A DNA stretch of 64,000 bases from assembly GCA_963823735.1 (NCBI GenBank), contig CAWGMO010000003.1, positions 434,001 to 498,000 of the forward strand, written 5' to 3'. Below are positions 16,901-24,973 of this stretch, piece after piece. The DNA comes from Actinoallomurus sp963823735 (lineage in GTDB: Bacteria; Actinomycetota; Actinomycetes; Streptosporangiales; Streptosporangiaceae). The position numbers were made by a program, and so were the translations under genes. A model generated the notes under the pieces. It had not been told where the DNA came from and did not search any database. It saw nothing but the letters and a program-made list of their open reading frames with translations. Position 1 is the stretch's first letter. The number at the start of each line of letters is the position of its first letter.

Positions 16901-17348
16901 GACCACCTTCACCTGGGACGGCCCGGCCCTCATCGAACAGGCCCATACCGGAGGGGACTGGGCCGCCCGGGTCACCACCTGGGACTATCGGCCGGGCAGC
17001 TTCAGGCCCTTGACTAAGTCCGAACGCGTCATATCGGAGAACGAGTCGCAGCGGTGGTTCGACCAGCGCTTCTACGCCATCGTCACTGATCTCGTCGGTG
17101 CCCCGATGGAGATGGTCGATGCAGGCGGAAGACTGTTCCGGCGCTCGAACGCCACGCTCTGGGGATACGAGACACCAGCCAACCGGGCCGGTCAGGCCGA
17201 CTGCCCGCTTCGCTTTCCCGGCCAGTACTACGACGACGAGAGCGGCCTCCACTACAACTTCCACCGTTACTACGACCCGACATCGGCCGGATACCTGAGT
17301 GTCGACCCGATCGGGCTCGCAGGAGGACTTCGGCCCTACGGCTACTAA
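13974..17348 (+). pseudogene. RHS/YD-repeat polymorphic toxin core (DUF6531-type), multiply frameshifted as sequenced
   Basis: RHS proteins build a beta-cage shell around a C-terminal toxin. Residues 1-90 are a low-complexity Lys/Ala/Asp helical stretch (GKDAAK-type repeats). DPIDVATGEVLFAETDLTLP (about 100) starts the DUF6531 entry, followed by many YD repeats (for example YDPAGHLSEITN and YDDQGRAVRGHG). The first frame is intact to about 15838. There YTYGPAGDLAEEIDFDG continues in another frame. More breaks occur near 16185/16215 (compensating), near 16490, and in the G-run at 16711-16716. The last segment ends FPGQYYDDESGLHYNFHRYY, DPIGLAGGLRPYGY, then TAA at 17346. The usual extension to a DPLGL motif is missing. 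It may be decayed, or indel-ridden sequence. Confidence 0.85.
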
Positions 17349-17360
17349 GGGATCCTCAAA

Positions 17361-17798
17361 TTGGGCGGAACCGCTGGGCTACGCGGTGATAAAGTCGAGA
17401 TCTATCGTGGAACGAACAGATTCGCCGAAAACCATATCCATGACGAAACAGGAATCATCATGAGCGATGCCGCTCAACGTGGCTATATGGAAGGCGGATC
17501 GGTCGGCGCGGCGTCGGAGGCATCATCGGCAGCGCATAGTGCGGCAGTCGAGACTTGGGGAAATGAGCTCTCTATCCGCAGGCGCATTCCGAATTGGTAC
17601 CAGATTTCACAGGTTTCTGGGCCAAAGTCGATGATCTCGTTCACGACCGATGAATCGATCGCTAGACAGCAGTTCGCCAACGGGGGCCCTCTCTATAAGG
17701 CTGTGGTTGACCCGGCCAACCTGATATGGACCAATCATGCCGGCGGAGAGTCGGAAGTTCTCGTACGCAATATGATCAAGGCCGTCAAATGGAAGTAA
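17361..17798 (+). CDS. Detached RHS toxin tip, ADP-ribosyltransferase-like
   Basis: This 145-residue segment lies in the same frame as the RHS end but behind its TAA (17346). A TTG at 17361 is the only nearby start. Three spaced motifs fit the ADP-ribosyltransferase R-S-E pattern: EIYRGTN (Arg), MISFTTDESIARQQFA (Ser/Thr strand) and GGESEVLV (Glu-x-Glu type). PLYKAVVDPANLIWTNHAGG between them resembles the strand before the E motif in bacterial ART toxins. GC content is much lower than in the core, as expected for a swapped tip. If the TAA is real, the tip is orphaned; if not, it is the RHS warhead. The fold is inferred by eye. Confidence 0.6.
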   Translation: MGGTAGLRGDKVEIYRGTNRFAENHIHDETGIIMSDAAQRGYMEGGSVGAASEASSAAHSAAVETWGNELSIRRRIPNWYQISQVSGPKSMISFTTDESIARQQFANGGPLYKAVVDPANLIWTNHAGGESEVLVRNMIKAVKWK

Positions 17799-17883
17799 GT
17801 GATCTCGTTATCGGAGAGTGGCTGCTGCGTTACTTTCCTCGTGGTGCGTCGCTTGATGCGAAGGGTCTCGTCGGAATATCCAG

Positions 17884-18264
17884 ATGAGATCGATGAGGGG
17901 TATCGCCTCAGATCATCCGCGTATTCGAGGGCACTCTCTCGTCGGTGTCTCCGAAGACACTCCCATGTACGTGCTCTTGCATTGGAGTGATGAAACTGAT
18001 CTCGATGTTCTCGACGAGCTCGTGGCAGCGCGCAACATCGACGACGAGCTATTCCAGAATTTCTTGGTCGGGGAATTCCTCGATCATATTTGCCGCTCAT
18101 GCGGGCTTCGTTACCGCATCGTGGACGATGTAGCGGCGATACCGCTACCGCCCGGTGATCCAATAGAGCAGACGAATCGCCATAAGTTTCAGACGAAGTG
18201 CCCCAATTGCGATGCTCCTACGCGTCGCATGATTCTGGAGTTCGTCAGACGCTTGGTCGCCTGA
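17884..18264 (+). CDS. Candidate immunity protein with zinc ribbon
   Basis: This frame encodes up to 126 residues; an internal ATG at 17965 would give 99. The conserved-looking part is MYVLLHWSDETDLDVLDELV, then CRSCGLRY and CPNCDAP, a two-knuckle zinc ribbon. Position directly behind the toxin tip and matching low GC suggest an immunity protein. A better start may be the ATG at 17789, which overlaps the toxin stop and reads MEVSDLVIGEWLLRYFPRGA. Reaching this frame from there needs two indels, passing through YPDEIDEGYRLRSSAYSRAL. The immunity role is inferred from location only. Confidence 0.55.
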   Translation: MRSMRGIASDHPRIRGHSLVGVSEDTPMYVLLHWSDETDLDVLDELVAARNIDDELFQNFLVGEFLDHICRSCGLRYRIVDDVAAIPLPPGDPIEQTNRHKFQTKCPNCDAPTRRMILEFVRRLVA

Positions 18265-18277
18265 CCCGAGTGGGGCG

Positions 18278-19054
18278 TCAGGGTGCATGGCCGGAGAGGC
18301 GTCGGGTCAGATCGGCGGACGTGTCCCGGATGCGAGCGGCTAGCGACGGCCATTCCTCCTCAGGGCCCGCGTCGCGGCGGAAGGTCACCGTGATGGCCGC
18401 CGCCGGGCGGCCCACGTGGTCGAAGCTGCACGCCGCGATGCTGGCGAAGCCCTCCGTCACGTACCCGTCCTCGACCGCCCACCCGCGCCGTACGTCATCG
18501 GACAAAAGCCGGCGCAGCTCCCGCAGCGACCGAGGCCCAAGACCCGTGCGGTTCACCAGCTCGCCGGGCACCAGGGCTCTGACCTGAGCGGCGGGCAGGT
18601 AGGCGAGCATTGACCGGCCGCTCGCCGTCAAATACGCGGGCATCCGCACGCCGACGTCCGTCACCAAAGTCGCGTGGTGGCGAGGCTGTTCCTTCAGCAA
18701 GTACAACGTCTCCGACCCGTGCAGCACGCCCAGCTGGACGATCTCACCCACACGGTCCACCAGGCGTACGAGCAACGGGCGGGCGAGGCGTTCCAAAGGC
18801 CCCTGGCGCAAATACGCCGAGCCGATCTCGAACGACGTGACCCCCAGGCCCCACAACCGGTCCTCAGGCAGGTACGTCACAAAACCGTCCTCGGCCATCG
18901 CGGTCAGTAGGTGGTACGTGCTGGACCGAGGCAAATCCAGTTCGCGGCTGATCGCGGAGGCGGCCAAAGGCCGGGCGGAGGAGGCAAGCAAACGTAGTAC
19001 CGCCAGGGCTCTTCGTGCCGCCGGTACCTGTCCCACCAGACCAGTGTCTCGCAT
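18278..19054 (-). CDS. IclR-family regulator of histidine utilisation
   Basis: This 258-residue regulator has an N-terminal winged helix (about residues 14-75, RRALAVLRLLASSARPLAAS, then LDLPRSSTYHLLTAMAEDGF). The IclR effector domain follows (GEIVQLGVLHGSETLYLLKE, MPAYLTASGRSMLAYLP, DGYVTEGFASIAACSFDHVG). The ATG at 19054 is preferred: the longer upstream frame lacks homology and would cross the hutH promoter. It is divergent from hutH. The 18-bp palindrome overlapping its start codon recurs before hutI, so it probably controls both units and itself, with a histidine-pathway intermediate as ligand. Confidence 0.9.
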   Translation of the reverse strand: MRDTGLVGQVPAARRALAVLRLLASSARPLAASAISRELDLPRSSTYHLLTAMAEDGFVTYLPEDRLWGLGVTSFEIGSAYLRQGPLERLARPLLVRLVDRVGEIVQLGVLHGSETLYLLKEQPRHHATLVTDVGVRMPAYLTASGRSMLAYLPAAQVRALVPGELVNRTGLGPRSLRELRRLLSDDVRRGWAVEDGYVTEGFASIAACSFDHVGRPAAAITVTFRRDAGPEEEWPSLAARIRDTSADLTRRLSGHAP

Positions 19055-19062
19055 CTCAGACA
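19045..19062. promoter_or_regulatory. Palindromic operator 1 (iclR/hutH)
   Basis: TGTCTCGCATCTCAGACA; its complement matches the site before hutI at 15 of 18 positions. It overlaps the IclR start codon and begins 71 bp before the hutH ATG. Confidence 0.7.
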
Positions 19063-19115
19063 GAAGCGGCAGCCCGAGGTTCTCAACAGGCCTGCCCGTA
19101 ACGTGCAATAGGGGT

Positions 19116-20669
19116 ATGGAAACGACCGTGGGACAGAGTGTCGCCGTCGGGGTCGGGCCGGTCGCGTTCGGCGACGTCGTCGCCGTGGCCCGCGATGGGG
19201 CGCGTGTCACCCTGACCGAGGACGCGCTAAAAGCGATCACCGAGTCCCGTGCTCACGTGGACGATCTTGCCGCGCGGCCGACGCCCGCGTACGGGATCTC
19301 GACCGGGTTCGGGGCCCTCGCGACCAGGCATATCCACGAGGAGCTCAGGGCGCGGCTCCAGCAGAACATCGTCCGTTCGCACGCGGCCGGCTCAGGCGCG
19401 GAGGTCGAGCGTGAAGTCGTCCGGGCGATGATGTTGCTGCGGTTGAGCACGCTCGCAACCGGACGTACGGGAGTGCGCCCGATAACGGCCGAAACCCTCA
19501 AAGACATGCTCAACGCGGGCATCACACCGACCGTGTACGAGTACGGCAGCCTGGGCTGCTCCGGCGACCTCGCCCCGCTGTCGCACGTCGCGCTGGCGTT
19601 GATCGGCGAGGGCGACGTACGCGACGCCGACGGGCGGCTCACCAGCGCGAAAGAGGCCCTGAAAAGCGCCGGCATCGCGCCCCTCGACCTCGTCGCCAAG
19701 GAAGGCCTCGCGCTCCTCAACGGCACGGACGGCATGCTCGGCATGCTCGTCCTGGCCATCGAGGACCTGCGGCGTCTCTTCCAGACCGCCGACGTCGCCG
19801 CGGCCATGAGCGTCGAGGCGCAGCTCGGTACCGACCGGGTGTTCGCCGCCGACCTTCAGGAGCTGCGCCCGCACCCGGGCCAGGCCGCCAGCGCCGCGAA
19901 CCTGCGGCGGATGCTCGCCGACTCCCCGATCATGGAGTCCCACCGGGGCCCGGACTGCACGCGCGTCCAGGACGCCTACTCGCTGCGCTGCTCGCCGCAG
20001 GTGCACGGCGCCGCGCGTGACACGCTCGCGCACGCCGAGCTCGTCGCCGGACGGGAGCTCGCCTCCGCGGTCGACAACCCCGTCGTGCTCCCGGACGGCC
20101 GGGTCGAGTCCAACGGTAACTTCCACGGCGCCCCCGTCGCGTACGTGATCGACTTCCTGGCCATCCCGATCGCCGACGTCGCCTCGATGGCCGAGCGCCG
20201 TACGGACCGGATGCTCGACACGTCCCGGTCGCACGGGCTCCCGGCGTTCCTCGCGGACGACCCGGGCGTGGACTCCGGCTACATGATCGCTCAGTACACG
20301 CAGGCGGCGATCGTCTCGGAGCTGAAGCGTCTCGCGGTCCCGGCGAGCGTCGACTCGATCCCCAGTTCGGCCATGCAGGAGGACCACGTGTCCATGGGCT
20401 GGAGCGGCGCGCGCAAGCTGCGGCGTGCCGTCGACGGCCTCACCCGCGTCGTCGCCATCGAGCTGATGACCGCCGCCCGCGCCCTCCAGCTGCGCAAACC
20501 GCTGCGCCCCGGCCCGGCGGGCTCCGCCGTCGTCGCCGCCCTGCGTACCCGCGTGTCCGCGCCCGGGCCGGACATCTACCTGGCACCCGAGATCGCCGCC
20601 GCCGTCGACCTCGTACGCGACGGGTCCGTCGTGGCCGCCGCCGAGTCCGTGATCGGACCGCTCTCATGA
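19116..20669 (+). CDS. hutH: Histidine ammonia-lyase
   Basis: HutH converts L-histidine to urocanate plus ammonia, the first step of histidine breakdown. The 517-residue protein has the Tyr loop (AYGISTGFGALA) and the MIO triad as GSLGCSGDLAPL. Cys-Ser-Gly, rather than Ala-Ser-Gly, is what Streptomyces histidases also carry. Also present are SSNGNFHG-like ESNGNFHGAPVAY and SSAMQEDHVSMGW. The start is the ATG at 19116. No spaced Shine-Dalgarno is present (AGGGGT abuts it), so a leaderless transcript is possible. The stop region runs straight into hutU. Confidence 0.95.
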   Translation: METTVGQSVAVGVGPVAFGDVVAVARDGARVTLTEDALKAITESRAHVDDLAARPTPAYGISTGFGALATRHIHEELRARLQQNIVRSHAAGSGAEVEREVVRAMMLLRLSTLATGRTGVRPITAETLKDMLNAGITPTVYEYGSLGCSGDLAPLSHVALALIGEGDVRDADGRLTSAKEALKSAGIAPLDLVAKEGLALLNGTDGMLGMLVLAIEDLRRLFQTADVAAAMSVEAQLGTDRVFAADLQELRPHPGQAASAANLRRMLADSPIMESHRGPDCTRVQDAYSLRCSPQVHGAARDTLAHAELVAGRELASAVDNPVVLPDGRVESNGNFHGAPVAYVIDFLAIPIADVASMAERRTDRMLDTSRSHGLPAFLADDPGVDSGYMIAQYTQAAIVSELKRLAVPASVDSIPSSAMQEDHVSMGWSGARKLRRAVDGLTRVVAIELMTAARALQLRKPLRPGPAGSAVVAALRTRVSAPGPDIYLAPEIAAAVDLVRDGSVVAAAESVIGPLS

Positions 20670-20680
20670 AGGAGAACACC

Positions 20681-22333
20681 ATGGGCCCTCGTCCCGTCCA
20701 GGCGCCTCGCGGCACCACTCTGAGCGCCAAGGGGTGGCAGCAGGAGGCCGCCCTGCGCATGCTCATGAACAACCTCGACCCCGAGGTCGCCGAGCACCCA
20801 GACGAGCTGATCGTGTACGGCGGTTCGGGGCGCGCGGCGCGGTCGTGGGACGCCTTCGACGCGATGTGCCACTCGCTGCGTGACCTGGAGGCCGACGAGA
20901 CGCTGCTGGTGCAGTCCGGCAAGCCGGTCGGCGTCATGCGCACCCACGAGTGGGCGCCTCGGGTCCTCATCGCCAACTCCAACCTCGTCCCGCAGTGGGC
21001 GAACTGGGAGGAGTTCCGCCGCCTGGAGTCCCTCGGGCTGACGATGTACGGCCAGATGACGGCCGGTTCGTGGATCTACATCGGCACGCAGGGCATCCTC
21101 CAGGGCACGTACGAGACGTTCGCCGCGGTGGCCGCGAAGAAGTTCGGCGGCGACCTGGCAGGCACGATCACGCTGACCGCTGGGCTCGGCGGCATGGGCG
21201 GCGCGCAGCCGCTCGCCGTCACCATGAACGGCGGCGTCGCGATCTGCGTCGAGTGCGACCCGACCCGCATCGACCGCCGCGTCGAGCACCGCTACTGCGA
21301 CGTGCGCGTCGACGACCTCGACGAGGCGCTGCGCCTCGCCACCGAGGCGCGCGACGCGCGGCGCCCGCTGTCGATCGGCCTGCTCGGCAACGCCGCCGAC
21401 GTCGTACCCCGGCTGCTGGCCATGGGCGCGCCCATCGACATCGTGACCGACCAGACCGCCGCGCACGACCCGCTGATGTACCTGCCGCGCGGCGTCGCCT
21501 TCGAGGACATGGCCGCCGAGCGCGACAAGGACCCCCAAGGCTTCACCACGCGGGCCCGCGAGTCGATGGCCGTGCACGTCGAGGCCATGGTCGGCTTCCA
21601 GGACGCCGGCGCCGAGGTCTTCGACTACGGCAACTCGATCCGCGGCGAGGCGCAGACCGCCGGGTACGCGCGCGCCTTCGACTTCCCGGGCTTCGTGCCC
21701 GCCTACATCCGGCCGCTGTTCTGCGAGGGCAAGGGCCCGTTCCGCTGGGCGGCGCTGTCCGGCGACCCGAAGGACATCGCCCGTACGGACAAGGCCATCC
21801 TCGACCTGTTCCCCGAGAACGAGCCGCTGTCCCGCTGGATCAAGATGGCGCAGGAGAAGGTCCACTTCCAGGGCCTGCCCGCGCGGATCTGCTGGCTCGG
21901 GTACGGCGAGCGCGACCGCGCCGGCCTGGAGTTCAACAAGCTCGTCGAGACCGGCGAGATCAGTGCCCCCATCGTGATCGGCCGCGACCACCTCGACTCG
22001 GGCAGCGTCGCCTCGCCGTACCGCGAGACCGAGGGCATGGCCGACGGCTCCGACGCGATCGCCGACTGGCCGCTGCTGAACGCGCTGGTCAACGCCTCGT
22101 CCGGCGCCTCGTGGGTGTCGATCCACCACGGCGGCGGCGTCGGCATCGGGCGGTCCATCCACGCCGGGCAGGTGTCGGTGGCCGACGGCACGCCGCTGGC
22201 CGCGCAGAAGCTGGAGCGCGTCCTCACCAACGACCCCGGCATGGGCGTGATCCGTCACGTCGACGCCGGGTACGACCGCGCGGCCGACGTCGCCGCCGAG
22301 CGAGGCGTCCGCGTCCCCATGCGCGAGAGCTGA
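20681..22333 (+). CDS. hutU: Urocanate hydratase
   Basis: Urocanase hydrates urocanate to imidazolonepropionate using tightly bound NAD+. The 550-residue sequence contains GLGGMGGAQPLAVTMNGG (NAD loop) and QDAGAEVFDYGNSIRGEA. It also has the long conserved C-terminal block with GSVASPYRETEGMADGSDAI and SIHHGGGVGIGRSIHAGQ. The ATG at 20681 is chosen over one at 20666, which overlaps the hutH stop, because a perfect AAGGAG lies six bases before 20681. It is the second gene of the hut operon. Confidence 0.95.
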   Translation: MGPRPVQAPRGTTLSAKGWQQEAALRMLMNNLDPEVAEHPDELIVYGGSGRAARSWDAFDAMCHSLRDLEADETLLVQSGKPVGVMRTHEWAPRVLIANSNLVPQWANWEEFRRLESLGLTMYGQMTAGSWIYIGTQGILQGTYETFAAVAAKKFGGDLAGTITLTAGLGGMGGAQPLAVTMNGGVAICVECDPTRIDRRVEHRYCDVRVDDLDEALRLATEARDARRPLSIGLLGNAADVVPRLLAMGAPIDIVTDQTAAHDPLMYLPRGVAFEDMAAERDKDPQGFTTRARESMAVHVEAMVGFQDAGAEVFDYGNSIRGEAQTAGYARAFDFPGFVPAYIRPLFCEGKGPFRWAALSGDPKDIARTDKAILDLFPENEPLSRWIKMAQEKVHFQGLPARICWLGYGERDRAGLEFNKLVETGEISAPIVIGRDHLDSGSVASPYRETEGMADGSDAIADWPLLNALVNASSGASWVSIHHGGGVGIGRSIHAGQVSVADGTPLAAQKLERVLTNDPGMGVIRHVDAGYDRAADVAAERGVRVPMRES

Positions 22334-22338
22334 CCGGC

Positions 22339-23535
22339 ATGGACTTCGAGGACATGTGGCGGTCGCTGCTCCCGGTCGGAGGGGTGAGCGGCGGCGGGTA
22401 CCGCCGCTTCTCCTGGACGTCCGCCGACCGGGAGTGCCGCGCCTGGTTCGCCGAGGAGGCGGCACGCCGCGACCTCACCGTCGAGGCCGACCGCAACGGC
22501 AACCTCGTCGCCTGGTGGGACACCGGCGACGGCGCGCGGCAGGACGCCGTGCTGACCGGCAGCCACCTGGACTCCGTGCCCGACGGCGGCGCGTACGACG
22601 GGCCGCTCGGCGTGGTGTCGGCCCTCGCGGCGGTCGACGTCCTGAGGTCGCGCGGGGTGACGCCGCGCCGCCCGCTCGGCGTCGCCGTCTTCGCCGAGGA
22701 GGAGGGCGCGCGCTTCGGCGTCGCCTGCCTCGGGTCGCGGCTCATGACCGGCGCGATCTCCCCGGAGCGTGCCCGCTCACTACGTGACGCGAGCGGCGTG
22801 AGCTGGGCGGACGCCATGGCCGCCGAAGGTCATGACCCCGAGGCGATCGGCCCGGACCCGGCGTTCCTGGACGGGATCGGCTGCTACGTCGAGCTGCACG
22901 TCGAACAGGGCCGCGCGCTGGAGGCGCCCGTCGGCGTCGGCAGCGCGATCTGGCCGCACGGGCGCTGGCGGTTCGACTTCACCGGCCAGGGCAACCACGC
23001 GGGCACCACGCTGCTGAAGGACCGCCGCGACCCGATGCTGCCGTTCGCCCGCACCGTGCTCGCCGCCCGCGAGGCCGCCGAACGCCACGACGCGGTCGCG
23101 ACCATGGGCAAGGTCAGCGTCACCCCGAACGGCGTCAACGCGATCCCGTCCCTCGTACGGGCCTGGCTGGACACGCGCGCCCCGGACGACGCCGCCGTAC
23201 GCGCGGCCGTCGCCGAGATCCGCGCCGCCGCCGAGGAGGCCGCGCGCCCGCACGGCGTAGGCGTCGCGTTGTCCGAGGAGTCCTACACCGAGGTCGTGGA
23301 CTTCCACACGGACCTGCGCGACCGGCTGGTCGCCACGCTCGGCGGCGTCCCGGTGCTGCCGACCGGCGCCGGTCACGACGCCGGCATCCTGTCCGCGCAC
23401 GTGCCGACCGCGATGCTGTTCGTCCGCAACCCGACCGGCGTGTCCCACGCCCCGGAGGAGCACGCCGAGACCTCCGACTGCCTCGCCGGAGTCGACGCCC
23501 TCGCCGACGTGCTGGAAAACCTGGTGCGCGGGTGA
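22339..23535 (+). CDS. M20-family amidohydrolase of the hut operon (allantoate amidohydrolase-like)
   Basis: This 398-residue di-metal amidase has SHLDSVPDGGAYDGPLGV (metal His/Asp), AVFAEEEGARFGVACLGSR (catalytic Glu pair), LHVEQGRALE and GNHAGTT. It has a C-terminal GAGHDAGILS and NPTGVSHAPEEH. By family it acts on N-carbamoyl or N-acyl amino acids (allantoate, N-carbamoyl-beta-alanine). Its place between hutU and hutF, with no hutG in the window, suggests it may remove the formyl group from N-formylglutamate, the product of HutF. That role is inferred from context. It begins five bases after hutU and overlaps hutF by four. Confidence 0.87.
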   Translation: MDFEDMWRSLLPVGGVSGGGYRRFSWTSADRECRAWFAEEAARRDLTVEADRNGNLVAWWDTGDGARQDAVLTGSHLDSVPDGGAYDGPLGVVSALAAVDVLRSRGVTPRRPLGVAVFAEEEGARFGVACLGSRLMTGAISPERARSLRDASGVSWADAMAAEGHDPEAIGPDPAFLDGIGCYVELHVEQGRALEAPVGVGSAIWPHGRWRFDFTGQGNHAGTTLLKDRRDPMLPFARTVLAAREAAERHDAVATMGKVSVTPNGVNAIPSLVRAWLDTRAPDDAAVRAAVAEIRAAAEEAARPHGVGVALSEESYTEVVDFHTDLRDRLVATLGGVPVLPTGAGHDAGILSAHVPTAMLFVRNPTGVSHAPEEHAETSDCLAGVDALADVLENLVRG

Positions 23536-24857
23536 GGTACCACGCGGAGCACGCCTGGCTCGGTGACGCCGTCGCCGCCGACGTGCTGATCGAGACGTCG
23601 GGGGAACGGTTCGCGCGGGTGGAACCGGGCGTGCCCGCGCCGCCCGGCGCCGTACGCCTCGCCGGCCTGACCCTGCCGGGACTGGCCGACGCCCACTCCC
23701 ACGCGTTCCACCGCGCGCTGCGGGGCCGCGTCCAGGCGGGTCGCGGGACGTTCTGGACCTGGCGCGAGCAGATGTACGAGGTCGCCGCCCGCCTGGACCC
23801 CGACTCCTACCACGCCCTCGCCACGGGGGTCTTCGCCGAGATGGCCCTCGCCGGGATCACCTGCGTCGGCGAGTTCCACTACCTCCACCACGGCCCGGGC
23901 GGCGTCGCGTACGCCGACCCGAACGCCATGGGGTCGGCACTGATCGCCGCCGCGGGAGACGCCGGGATCCGCATCACGCTGCTCGACACGTGCTACCTGA
24001 CCGGCGGGATCGGCCGCGAGCTGGAAGGCCCGCAGCTTCGCTTCGGCGACCCGGACGCCGCCGCGTGGGCGTCACGCGCGTCGTCGCTTCGCCCCGCAGG
24101 CCACGCTCTGGCCGGAGCCGCGATCCACTCCGTACGCGCCGTGCCCCGCGAGCAGCTCGGCGTCGTCGCGGCCTGGGCGTCCGAGCGCGAGGCGCCGCTC
24201 CACGTCCACCTGTCCGAGCAGCCGGCAGAGAACGCGGCCTGCGCGGAGGCGTACGGCCGCACCCCGTCCGAGCTGCTCGCCGACGAGGGAGCACTGGGCG
24301 CCCGCACGGTGGCCGTACACGCGACTCACCTGACCGCCGGGGACATCGCCCTGCTCGGCCGCACGAGTACAGGCGTGTGCATGTGCCCGACCACCGAACG
24401 CGACCTGGCCGACGGCATCGGCCCGGCCCGAGACCTCATCGCCGCCGGTTCGCCGATGTCCTTGGGCTCGGACCAGCACGCGGTCATCGACCTGTTCGAG
24501 GAGGCCAGAGCCGTCGAACTGGACGAACGCCTCCGCACCCGCGAACGCGGCCACTGGACCGCCGCAGAACTCCTGGCCGCCGCCACCAGGGACGGCCACG
24601 CGGCCCTGGGCTGGCCGGACGCGGGCCGCATCGAGCCGGGCGCGTACGCCGACCTGGTGACGGTGGGCCTGGACTCGGTACGCCTGGCCGGAGCGTCCCC
24701 GAAGCACCTCGCAGAGTCGGCCGTGTTCGCCGCGACCGCCGCGGACGTACGCCACGTCGTGATCTCCGGCCGTGAGGTCGTCCACGACGGCGCCCACCGC
24801 CTGATCGACGACGTCCCCGCCGCCCTCGCCGCGGCGATCGGAGCCGTCACCGCCTGA
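23532..24857 (+). CDS. hutF: Formimidoylglutamate deiminase
   Basis: HutF converts N-formimino-L-glutamate to N-formyl-L-glutamate plus ammonia. The 441-residue amidohydrolase-superfamily protein has LPGLADAHSHAFHRALRGR (metal HxH), WTWREQMYEVAARL, HVHLSEQPAENAAC, VAVHATHL and LGSDQHAVIDLFEEARAVEL (metal Asp). These are the HutF-specific pattern. The GTG start overlaps the M20 gene's stop. Presence of hutF sets the pathway: histidine goes to glutamate by the five-step formylglutamate route, not the one-step HutG formiminoglutamase route. Confidence 0.94.
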   Translation: MRYHAEHAWLGDAVAADVLIETSGERFARVEPGVPAPPGAVRLAGLTLPGLADAHSHAFHRALRGRVQAGRGTFWTWREQMYEVAARLDPDSYHALATGVFAEMALAGITCVGEFHYLHHGPGGVAYADPNAMGSALIAAAGDAGIRITLLDTCYLTGGIGRELEGPQLRFGDPDAAAWASRASSLRPAGHALAGAAIHSVRAVPREQLGVVAAWASEREAPLHVHLSEQPAENAACAEAYGRTPSELLADEGALGARTVAVHATHLTAGDIALLGRTSTGVCMCPTTERDLADGIGPARDLIAAGSPMSLGSDQHAVIDLFEEARAVELDERLRTRERGHWTAAELLAAATRDGHAALGWPDAGRIEPGAYADLVTVGLDSVRLAGASPKHLAESAVFAATAADVRHVVISGREVVHDGAHRLIDDVPAALAAAIGAVTA

Positions 24858-24901
24858 CCGTCCCGCACCGCGGGCCCCACCGGTCTCCGCCGTCACCGAC
24901 C

Positions 24902-24919
24902 TGTCTCAGATACGAGACG
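24902..24919. promoter_or_regulatory. Palindromic operator 2 (hutI)
   Basis: TGTCTCAGATACGAGACG, with an exact GTCTC/GAGAC core. It begins 72 bp before the hutI GTG, almost the same spacing as operator 1 to hutH, and indicates IclR control of hutI. Confidence 0.7.
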
Positions 24920-24973
24920 GCACGTGCCCGCCGGGGGTACGAGAAGCAGCGGGGCAGGTGCGATGCTGGCCGC

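Noticed and set aside
13974..17348. Short repeated units in the RHS gene considered as CRISPR or tandem DNA repeats
   Set aside because: They are YD protein repeats with diverged DNA and no constant spacers.
20950..23535. 861-codon frame running through hutU into the M20 gene
   Set aside because: The hutU part is out of frame with urocanase. Only the segment from the ATG at 22339 is coding.
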